Shown here: positions 6,171-13,737 of the stretch, piece after piece | Numbering within the stretch: position 1 is the stretch's first letter | Layout of the letters: every line of letters starts with the position of its first letter | From: Baffinella frigidus | Taxonomy: Eukaryota; Cryptophyceae; Cryptomonadales; Baffinellaceae | NCBI GenBank assembly: GCA_026770585.1 | Contig: MU647085.1 | Span: 18,137-31,925, forward strand | Direction: 5' to 3' | DNA length: 13,789 nt | Program-made: the position numbers and the translations under genes | The notes under the pieces: model-generated | The model's input: only the letters and a program-made list of their open reading frames with translations | The model's database searches: none | What the model was told of the DNA's origin: nothing

Positions 6171-7446
6171 ACTTTTGACCAGTTCAGTTTGTGTCGTTTC
6201 GACTCGTTTGGTCCCAAAAATCACACTCCGGGCTGGTTCAGCGCCAGAGGAGGGCACAGAAAGGCCCCCATTTTTTTGTTCTTATTGGAAATGTCCTCCT
6301 CGGTGGATTCCCGTCCCTATACCACCGCGGCGGCGGCGCAGCCGGGTTCCTGTGGCCTCCAAGCAGAACCCGGTTTCGGGCTGCAAGCTGGGGAATGCGG
6401 GCGGGGCGGGGGCAAGAGGCTGCTTTCTGAGTGGGGGGGCAGCGTTGAATCGGAGATGGAGGGTGTGCAGCTGTGATCCGCGCTCTGGACTGGTGCGGGG
6501 GCGGCGCCTCGGGCCTCATGCTGCAGTGCGTGAGGGCTGTGGCGGCCCCCACTGGCGGGGGGTAGGGTCGGTGTGCAACACAGGTGCAAGGCACGACCCA
6601 CGCGGTAGATGCTGCCTTCCGACAGCCTCCAGCGTGCCTCGATCCCGCATCCTGCGAGGCACACGCACGCACACAGTAGGTCAAACGGTTAGGCACGCAC
6701 AACCCACACTCCCATTTACGGCAACATTCCACGCCGTAAGCGCGGGGAAGAGACCACTGTTGAATCAGGCGGGCGATCGGCGGTTCAGCGGACATGCAAT
6801 GCGTGGGGAGAGGCGTGGGGAAGCGCAGAATTCCGGGCGCAAGCCCCCCCCCGCGCCCTCGCAGCGCAGAATCGCCGCTGCAGCTCTCCCGACAACCCGG
6901 GCTGCGCACCTTGGTACGGACCGCCCACGCAGCTGAAACTTCCCCCGCGCGTCCACATGCATATCTGCAGCACAGCCACAGCACCGCACCCTGTGTCCCA
7001 CCCCCTTCGGGGCCGCCAGCGAGCTGCAGCCCTCCCAGCTCTGCAGCTGCCGAAGGTGCCAGACCTGCAGGATGAGGCCCGAGGCGCTGCCCCCGGACCA
7101 GTCCAGACCAAGAATTACAGCTGCACAGGACCAACCTCTGATTCCACGCTGCTTCCCCCTACCGACAGCGGCCTCAACCCCCCAGCCCGCCGCATTTCCA
7201 CCCTTGATCCCAGGAAACCGGGTTTCTGTTTCGAGCCACAGGAACCCGGCTGCGCCGCCGCCGCGGTGGTGTAGGGACGGGAATCCACCGAGGGGGGCAT
7301 TTCCAACAAGGATAAAAAAATGGGGGCCCTTCGGCGCCCTCCCCTGGCGCTGAGCCAGCCCGCAGTGTCATTTTCCCGACCATTTTTCGCAAACTGGATC
7401 AACGGTAAATACCCCCTTTTTTGCTAGGGTATTCTAATGAATGTAA

Positions 7447-8348
7447 ACATAGACCCTTGGAGGCGGGCTTGTGACTTGATTTTTTGGTCCATGAAATTCA
7501 CAACAGCCTTAACGACGTGAACGTCACGAGGACACGGTCTCGTGATAAAATTTTCTACACATAATGTTGTTTTTTGTGTGTCCTTCTAAAACAATACGGT
7601 CGGCGAACCAAGACAGCGAACCAACCACGCGACGCTGGCCTGTGTACCGGTACCAACTTGATTGCGTCTTTCTATTATTTCTGCACTACTAAAAGTATTT
7701 TTGTCCGGAATCCGGACTAAGTTGACAGATTTGTGGGTGAATTGACTTTAAAACATGCCATGTTGGTGCACAGGTCATCGTCAAGTGGAAGACAAATGGT
7801 GTGCGAGGCTCGTCACCTGCCGAACTTTCAGGGCGAAATAACGAAATAAAGGACGAAATAACGAAATAGTAAGACTACGAGTCGTATGTTGGGCGAAATT
7901 AAAACCTAAAGGACCTAAAGGACCTAAAGGGTGCCACGGCAGGTTGGCTGGCACCTCTCGTGCCCCCTGGTGAAGCTTGACGCTGCCGTGCCTTCATGTT
8001 CGTTTCAACAAAGTTGTCTTCTCTCTCTCTCTCTCTGCTGGCTCTGCGCTGTGCATGATTCACCCACCACCTCCCACCACAACATGGTGCCGGAAGCCCT
8101 CATTTGAATCTGCAAAATTGAGGGATTTGTACCACGAACCCAGGATGATGAGACCCCGCTTGGGTCGAGAGGCGTCTCGCAAGGCCGTGAGGCAACACAA
8201 GCTGAGACCAAACCTGACTTCATTGACTCTTCACATCAGTCAATTAGAGACTCGCGACCTGGCCCGTGGCCGAGGCTCGCTACCTGTCTGACCGAGGCTC
8301 ACAGATGCCAAGTTGTCAACGCTGGGACTCAAGAATCTCAAGCCCACA
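7447..8348. other. Unique, AT-richer sequence, no gene recognised
   Basis: No convincing coding sequence was found. Small features are a TCACGAG/CTCGTGA hairpin (7524-7545), TCCGGAATCCGGA near 7704, tandem CGAAATAA units at 7834-7869, and three tandem CCTAAAGGA units at 7905-7930. The last belong to a dispersed repeat also found near 13219 and 13353. A (CT)n run lies at 8019-8036. Confidence 0.5.
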
Positions 8349-9384
8349 CGCTGAACCCTAAACACCAAACCCTACCCTCTGAACCCTCAACCCTTGACCC
8401 TAAACCCTAAACACCAAACCCTAACCCCTGAACCCTGAACCCTTGACCCTAAACCCTAACCACTCAACCCTAAACCATGAACCCTAAACCCTAAACCTTG
8501 AACCCTGAACCCTGAAACCTTAACCCTTAATCCTGAACCCTGAACCCAAAACCCTCAATCCTGAATCCTGAATCCTAAACACCAAACACTGAACCCTGAA
8601 CGCTGGGACTCAAAAAATCTTCGCCAGAACAGGTTTCCTGAACCCTGAACCATAAACCGTAAAACTAAAATCCCGAACCCCAACCCTTACCCTAAATCTT
8701 AAACCCTAAACATCAAACCCTGTAACGCAAACCCTAAACCCTAAACCCTAAACCCTAAACCCTAAACCGTAAACCCGAAACCCTAAACCCTAAACCCTGA
8801 ACCCTAAAACCTGAACCCTAAAACCCGAACCCTAAACCCAAAACACCCAACCTTGAACCCTACACCCTAGACCCTAAACCCTAAAGCCTACACCCTAAAA
8901 CCTGAACCCTACACCCTCAACCCTACACCCTAAACCCTACAACCCAAACCCTACACCCTACACCCTAAACCCTAAACCTTAAACCTTAAACCCTAAACCC
9001 TAAACCCTGAACCCTGACCCCCAAAACCTGAGCCATAAACCCTAAACACTCAACCCTCAACTCTAAAACCTAAACCCAAAACCCTAAACACATCCCCCTA
9101 AACCCCAAACCCCAAACCCCAAACCCCAAACCAAACCTCAAACCCTCAACCCTAAGCCCTAAACCCTAACCCCTCAACTCTAAACCCTAAATCATAAACC
9201 CTACACCCTAAACCCTGAACCCTGAACCCTGAACCCTGAACCCTCAACCCTTGACCCTTGACCCTAAACCCCGAAACCTGGTCCCTAGACCCTAGACTCT
9301 AAACCCTAACCCCTAAACCTACCCTGTACCCTAAACCCTAAACCCCAAACCCCAAACCCCAAACCCTAACCCTCCCCCCACCCT
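8349..9384. repeat. Telomere-like CCCTAAA block 3
   Basis: About 1.03 kb of degenerate units (CCCTAAA, CCCTGAA, CCCTACA, CCCCAAA, CCCTCAA) lie in the same orientation as the other two blocks, with few long perfect runs. At 8599-8638 it is interrupted by non-telomeric sequence whose first 22 bases repeat the left flank of the block (8318-8338). Confidence 0.93.
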
Positions 9385-9385
9385 C

Positions 9386-9401
9386 ACACACACACACACA
9401 C
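9386..9401. repeat. CA microsatellite
   Basis: A run of CA dinucleotides directly abuts the third telomere-like block. Confidence 0.9.
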
Positions 9402-9601
9402 TGCTGGGGCCACTCCACGCCATGCTGCGCGTCGCCGAACAAATTGCGAGCCTCAGTCGGACAGGTGGTGAGCCTCGATGGTTGACTTAGGTATCTTAGA
9501 TCTCGCTTGTGTGTCGGGCCTGGGCCGGCGCGGCCTCTCTCCTCCCAAGTGGGGTCTCACAAGCTACGCGGCCTCCCGTCGTCGCCTCTCACATGTGAAA
9601 C
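9402..9601. other. Unique sequence, no gene; first copy of a 31-bp direct repeat
   Basis: TACGCGGCCTCCCGTCGTCG, CCTCTCACATG at 9565-9595 recurs at 9967-9997 with one mismatch. No coding sequence is recognised. Confidence 0.6.
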
Positions 9602-9720
9602 CAGGGGTACCTCGCTCATAAGAAAGCGCACCCCCCCTAGGATTGCCATAGGCCCCTAGGCGTAGCCCTACTGTAGAGTCCTAGGGGGGGGCGCTTTCTT
9701 ATGAGCGAGGTACCCCTGTA
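9602..9720. mobile_element. Foldback element, copy 6 (well preserved)
   Basis: The left end is CAGGGGTACCTCGCTCATAA and the right end is TTATGAGCGAGGTACCCCTG followed by TA. The CCCCCCCTAGGATTG / GAGTCCTAGGGGGGGGCGC halves pair. It lacks the TA on the left, where the flank reads AC. Confidence 0.87.
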
Positions 9721-9737
9721 CAGTCGGACTGGCAGGG

Positions 9738-9945
9738 GCTGACGACGCGCATCACACCCTCGAGGGTGTGCGAGAGGGTGTGAGAGGGTGTGCGAGAGGG
9801 TGTGATGCGCGTCGTCAGCTACACCCCCCACCAGGTCGAGGCTGCGGAGTTGCTGCGGAAGGCGACGCGCATCACACCCTCGAGGGTGTGCGAGAGGGTG
9901 TGAGAGGGTGTGCGAGAGGGTGTGATGCGCGTCGTCAGCTACACT
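9738..9945. repeat. 120-bp tandem repeat of a GAGGGTGTG hairpin
   Basis: Two copies with an exact 120-base period contain four GAGGGTGTG motifs each. In copy 1 a 24-bp perfect stem, GCTGACGACGCGCATCACAC, CCTC (9738-9761), pairs with 9796-9819. In copy 2 the stem (9864-9881 with 9916-9933) is shorter. Each copy also contains the 18-bp palindrome CACACCCTCGAGGGTGTG (9753-9770 in copy 1). All frames stay partly open because 120 is divisible by three, but the reading is simple repeat peptide. Confidence 0.88.
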
Positions 9946-9953
9946 CGCACCAA

Positions 9954-9997
9954 CAGGGTACCCCTGTACGCGGCCTCCCGTCGTCGCCTCCCACATG
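9954..9997. repeat. Foldback end remnant joined to second copy of the 31-bp repeat
   Basis: ACAGGGTACCCCTGTA joins a left-end and a right-end fragment of the foldback family with the centre missing. It is followed, sharing TA, by CGCGGCCTCCCGTCGTCGCC, the direct repeat seen at 9565. Confidence 0.65.
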
Positions 9998-10286
9998 AAG
10001 TAAAACCTAGCCTCCGTGGTGGGGGGTACATCGTGGCCAGGTTGGCACGTGAGAGAATAATAAAGGTCTGCAGGGATACCTCGTGTATGAGAACCCGTGC
10101 TGAAGAATACGGAACGGATTCGACCCCTGCGTGTTCTTAATTTAGTGCCAGAGGGTTGACTAAACGCGATATTTAGTCGATCTTCTGGTACAGAGGTGCC
10201 CCTGTAGGCCGATAGCGTCTGTCACAGGTTTCACCACGCCCGAGTGAGGCGACACTCCTTGAACCGTGCGCTCTCTCCATCCTCTG
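9998..10286. other. No gene; very degraded foldback-like stretch
   Basis: CAGGGATACCTCGTGTATGAGAA near 10071 and CAGAGGTGCCCCTGTA ending at 10207 resemble worn ends of the CAGGGGTACC family, but the middle does not pair. GACTAAA/TTTAGTC (10158-10178) is a small hairpin. No coding sequence is recognised. Confidence 0.45.
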
Positions 10287-10359
10287 GGGATACTACCCCA
10301 TGTAGGATGACCGGAGTGACTTTACACAGCTCCGGTCATCCTACATGGGGTGGTATCCC
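10287..10359. repeat. Long hairpin, 30-bp arms
   Basis: GGGATACTACCCCATGTAGG, ATGACCGGAG (10287-10316) is the inverse of 10330-10359 with a single T/C difference that still allows a G-U pair in RNA. The loop is 13 bases. It is unrelated to the other foldback arms in the window. Confidence 0.92.
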
Positions 10360-10960
10360 AAGACATCCACGCGCGCAGCCTCTAGATCAGCACCGGTCAC
10401 GCGTCCAGTGCAGCCTTGTGACTTCCTTAGAGTCTAGTCTGAATCTCTTCAGCTCTTCTCTCCTGGACCCTACCGCACCCGCGCGCCTGTAGGCATGGCG
10501 GGATGCAGTTTGCCACGTCTCTTCCTGCCCTTGAACCTCGTCGAAAGCGGCAGCTTGTAAGGCCACGTCTCAACTACACGGCAGCGCCAAAAAAGAGGGC
10601 AGCAGGGGTATCTCGCACACAACCTGCAGAGGCGACTGAGCACCCATGGACCGCCGGAGAAATGTTTCGATAGGCCTCCTCCAGGATCCAAGGAGGATGG
10701 CATATTGGATTTCAGGACCAAGGTGTTTGGGTGCCTCTGTACGCCTCTCTGGGGTATGCGGGCTTCTGCCCTCTTCTGCCCTCTTCTGCCCTGACGCCTC
10801 TTCTGCCCTTACGCCTCGCCATGCACTCAGCCTGCACTTTCCGCGGGCGTAATTCGTGGTCTCAGCGTTCCCACCTCTAGGCCTACACTTCGCGGTCAAG
10901 CTACAAGTTCAGAAAACGGTGCGTTCCCACCTATCTACGCCCCAGTTCCAGGTACAGGAG
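10360..10960. other. No gene recognised; CTTCTGCCCT minisatellite
   Basis: 10763-10817 holds four CTTCTGCCCT units, the last separated by GACGCCT and followed by TACGCCT. AGGGGTATCTCGCACACAA near 10605 is a possible worn foldback end. GCGTTCCCACCT occurs at about 10867 and 10922. No coding sequence is supported. Confidence 0.5.
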
Positions 10961-11077
10961 TACAAGGGTACCTCGCTCATAAGGAGCCCAACCCTCCTCG
11001 TCCCGCACCTCTGTAGGGCTTTTATAGGCGTACAGTCGTAGGAGTGTGCTTCTCCAAAGGAGCGACGTACCCCTGTG
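10961..11077. mobile_element. Foldback element, copy 7 (diverged centre)
   Basis: The left end is TACAAGGGTACCTCGCTCAT. The right end is GGAGCGACGTACCCCTGT followed by GG instead of A. The C/G tracts and CCTAGG core are replaced by unrelated sequence, so only the outer arms identify it. Confidence 0.65.
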
Positions 11078-11284
11078 GATTGCACGTTCCTTCCCATGGC
11101 AATACACCGAAGACGTGATAGCCTTCCCCGCAGCCGCATTTACCAGGTTCTTGCCAGACATAGCTTCGGTGGGGGTGCATGGCGGCCGTGTAAGTATGAA
11201 CCAAGGTCTCTTTCCAAGCGGGCCGGGAGACCACAGCCAGCCATTGGCCAATCCCCGATTTTCCCCAAAAGGTTGCCGACCCCC

Positions 11285-11443
11285 CCACACAGCGGGCTAC
11301 GAAGGGATTTTCACGCGCTGAGAGCCCGAGTTTCCGTTACTATCCGTAGAAACCCCCCTATGCCCCTACGGGTTGCCTACCGTGGGGCCCTAGGTCTTAT
11401 CGCTTAGGGGTGATTCAAATTCCCTTCGAAGTCCGCTGTGTGG
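11285..11443. mobile_element. Second foldback type, 159 bp
   Basis: The terminal inverted repeat CCACACAGCGGGCTACGAAG, GGATTTT (11285-11311) is matched by the inverse of 11417-11443, which reads CCACACAGCGGACTTCGAAG, GGAATTT. The centre is non-coding and contains a CCCTACGG / CCGTGGGG stretch. No target duplication is evident. 11078-11284 before it has no recognised gene; it includes the motif AGCTTCGGTGGGGGTGCATG at about 11162. Confidence 0.75.
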
Positions 11444-11584
11444 TCTAACAAATCGCCGGACAAAATCGATCAAAATACTTGATTCGGGGAATTCTTCCGA
11501 GGGCGGTTGGTGGTGACACGCGTGTCAACAGCGGAGGACTGAATGAGAATGCGGTGTGAGGCGGACGCGAGCGTTTCTTGCATC

Positions 11585-11708
11585 TACAGGGGTACCTTGC
11601 TCATAAGAAACTGCCCCCCTCTCCCTAGGACCACCGTAGGGCCCTAGACATAGGCATACTGTAGGGTCCTGGGGGGAGGCAGTTTGTTATGAGCGAGGTA
11701 CCCCTGTA
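11585..11708. mobile_element. Foldback element, copy 8 (well preserved)
   Basis: The left end is TACAGGGGTACCTTGCTCAT and the right end is ATGAGCGAGGTACCCCTGTA, with paired CCTAGGACCACCGTAGGG and GTAGGGTCCTGGGG cores. TA is present at both ends. Confidence 0.87.
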
Positions 11709-11755
11709 GCGTCTGCCTGCCGGGAGGCACTCCACAGCAGGAGTCTGCTGCCTAC

Positions 11756-11868
11756 CCCAGGGGTTCCTCGCGAACAAGAAACCACCTCCATTTAGGACCC
11801 TACAGTAGTCATATCTAGGGCTCTACGGTGGTCATGTGGTGGAATTTATGAGCGAGGCTCCCCTGGAA
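11756..11868. mobile_element. Foldback element, copy 9 (degraded)
   Basis: CAGGGGTTCCTCGCGAACAA and ATGAGCGAGGCTCCCCTGG mark the ends. The core TAGGACCCTACAGTAG and CTCTACGGTGGTC is kept, while the C-rich and G-rich tracts are shortened. Confidence 0.72.
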
Positions 11869-12213
11869 ACGTACACTGTACGCGAGAGTCTGACTGACGG
11901 TGAGGCACACAGTTCCACGCGCGGGTGCATTTCACATGTCGATACACACAAGGCCACATCCCGCCCTAGAATCCTCCGGCGAGCCTGTTGGTTTCCCGCG
12001 TGCACGTGCCGCCCCCTGTGCAATGTTCGCGCGACGAGGAGCGGACTTGCAGCCATTTGCGGAATGGCCCCAAGGGCCCGCCTCTCCGAATGGCTCCAAG
12101 GGCAGGGCTCGCATCTCCAAATGGATCCAAGTGCGTTTTCCCCCATCTCTCTCCCTGCTATCACCGACCGCGCGTTCCGCGGTCGTGCCATGCGATCAAT
12201 GGAGCAACGCCGC
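11869..12213. other. No gene recognised; three-unit imperfect repeat
   Basis: GGAATGGCCCCAAGGGC (12061), CGAATGGCTCCAAGGGC (about 12087) and CAAATGGATCCAAGTGC (about 12118) form three imperfect units. No coding sequence is supported. Confidence 0.5.
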
Positions 12214-12334
12214 TACAGGGGTACCTCGCCTATGAGAAACCGCCACCCCCTAGGTCCCTACAGTAGGCCTATGCCTAGGGCCCTACGGTAGTCCTAGGGG
12301 GGGGGCAGTTTCTTATGCGCGAGGTGCCCCTGTA
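12214..12334. mobile_element. Foldback element, copy 10 (well preserved)
   Basis: The left end is TACAGGGGTACCTCGCCTAT and the right end is TTATGCGCGAGGTGCCCCTG followed by TA. The centre is CCCCCTAGGTCCCTACAGTA and its inverse. Confidence 0.86.
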
Positions 12335-12350
12335 CCCACTGCGCTCACGT

Positions 12351-12440
12351 GCGGCGACACTCTCTGCAAGGGGCCCGCCTCAGGATGCGGACCCGGAGCA
12401 GAGGCCCGCCTTGCGGCAACGTTCTCAGCATTTGCCCGCC
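12351..12440. repeat. Imperfect three-unit GCGG...GCCCGCC repeat
   Basis: Three units each begin GCGG and end GCCCGCC, starting at 12351, 12387 and 12413, with unequal spacing. They lie between two foldback copies. Confidence 0.45.
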
Positions 12441-12448
12441 GAGGGGAG

Positions 12449-12593
12449 TACAGGGGTACCTCGCTCATCAGAAACCGCCCCCCCCTAGGACCCTACAGTA
12501 GGCCTATGCCTAGGACCCTATGGTGGTCCTAGTGGGGTGGGCGTTTCGGTGATCCCAGGGGGATGGGCGTTTGGTATGAGCGAGGTATTCCTG
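12449..12593. mobile_element. Foldback element, copy 11, with internal duplication
   Basis: The left end is TACAGGGGTACCTCGCTCAT and the worn right end is TATGAGCGAGGTATTCCTGA. The right inner arm appears twice: GGTCCTAGTGGGGTGGGCGT then GATCCCAGGGGGATGGGCGT. This makes the element about 24 bases longer than its siblings. Confidence 0.8.
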
Positions 12594-13644
12594 AAGCGGC
12601 TATTATGATAAGCAAACGCGTCCCCACCACGTCATTGCAACGTTGCGATAAAAGACGCAGAAACAATCGAGAAGATTCGATAAGGGGGTCAGCCGTCTAC
12701 CTAAAACGAGATCCGGCCCCCGGTGAAATGAGATATGTCGCGGTTGAAATGGATAGGAGCGCATTTCACCCACGTGCTAAGATTCATGATCTTTACCACC
12801 TACGCGTCCCTTTATTATTGGTCCGAACCCCTTCCGCGTGACCTGGAGATAAAGCTTGAGAAACGTACGTAGGAAATAATTAAAAAATTGGAGCCATTTC
12901 CTACGTACCCTGAACTCCCATCGGGAGTCACGTCCAGAAAACTTCTATTTGTTTGCCCCCTCGCTATCCGAGCAAGGTCAGTCAAGAGCAGGTGCAAACT
13001 AGTCACGAACCACCAACAACCTGAAGTGAACTAGACCAAGATGACCCGCTGTAGTAATCTTCACCAGGAGTCTACTCTGAGAGTAGACCTCTCGAAGGAA
13101 ATACCACAAGCTGCAACCTCGATCTGGTTCCCTTCAGGTTGCTGGTGGAGTGCATGGGGGCTTAATGTGATCCGAAAGGAAGCATTGCCTTTCTACAGAA
13201 CAACTTCCGGTCTCCGCCTATGTTGGGAGCTCGAAGAACTTAAAGGACCTAAAGGGGACTCTCCTGAAAGCAAAAATTACTGATTACTGAATTTATTAAA
13301 GAGGGTATGCTTTTTCTGCAGATCTTTTCTACGGAAAGGCGTGTCGTTGGGCTTTGTTGGGAGCATTTGAAAACTAAAGGACCTGACGGACCTAGAGCCC
13401 CACGGGGTATGTGTCGCCCCACGCGTCGGAAAGGCGGAGCGCGACGAAGGCCGACAGGAGCCAGAGCGAGAGCACCACCGGCACCACCCACCGCTGCCGC
13501 GTCCTGCCCTGCACGGGGGAGGGGTGGGGCGAGGTTTAATAAGTTGTCGAACACGGCCGCTGTACGCCAGGTGGAGAGGTGGGACGAGAGTGCAGGACAC
13601 CCACATTAGAGGTCGCGCGATGTCGCGTCTTGCCCTGCCAGCTC
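12594..13644. other. Unique stretch, no gene recognised; two hairpins and a dispersed repeat
   Basis: A 13-bp perfect stem, GTACGTAGGAAAT (12865-12877) with ATTTCCTACGTAC (12896-12908), lies here. So does a near-perfect palindrome, GTCTACTCTGAGAGTAGAC (13070-13088). TTGTTGGGAGC followed by AAAGGACCT occurs at 13353-13391 and in a closely similar form at 13219-13257; a third copy is at 7886-7930. A 92-residue frame at 12563-12841 starts inside the foldback element and has no recognisable domain. Confidence 0.5.
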
Positions 13645-13698
13645 CAGAGAGAGCGAGCGAGCGAGCGAGAGAGCGAGCAAGAGATAGAGCGAGCGAGC

Positions 13699-13737
<39 letters not shown>

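Larger units (their letters stand above)
5894..7446. mobile_element. Large composite inverted-repeat element, 1.55 kb
   Basis: The ends are TTACAT (5894-5899) and ATGTAA (7441-7446). Near-terminal inverted repeats follow: GAATACCC, GAGCAAAAAGGGGGTATT (5908-5933) against the complement of 7408-7434. A second, longer pair of arms follows: 6210-6526 is the inverse of 7065-7381, roughly 80 percent alike by eye, including CCGTCCCTA(T/C)ACCACCGCGG and GGCGGCGCAGCCGGGTTCCT. The centre (6527-7064) is GC-rich. Long frames exist here on both strands (such as 6175-6936 and 6238-7134), but they are arginine, proline and alanine-rich and match no transposase that I recognise. No clear target duplication is visible. 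A non-autonomous foldback-type element is the best description. Confidence 0.7.

Noticed and set aside
6175-7134. Open frames of 250-300 codons on both strands in the large inverted-repeat element
   Set aside because: They are proline, arginine and alanine-rich, cross the inverted arms, and have no catalytic DDE-type or other motif. Inverted GC-rich sequence explains the openness.
9738-9945. CRISPR array
   Set aside because: There are only two units of 120 bases with no short unique spacers, in a eukaryotic context.
9637-9998. Open frames over the 120-bp tandem repeat
   Set aside because: The period is divisible by three, so a frame stays open automatically. The peptide is a simple repeat of AHHTLSHTLSHPLAHP type.
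11836-12291. Overlapping frames between foldback copies 9 and 10
   Set aside because: They run into the elements on both sides and use their sequence for start or end. The RGTSPMRNRHPLGPYSR-like peptide is just the translated foldback end.
12563-12841. 92-residue frame starting in foldback copy 11
   Set aside because: Its start lies within the repeat element, there is no recognised domain, and there is no supporting splice or promoter signal.
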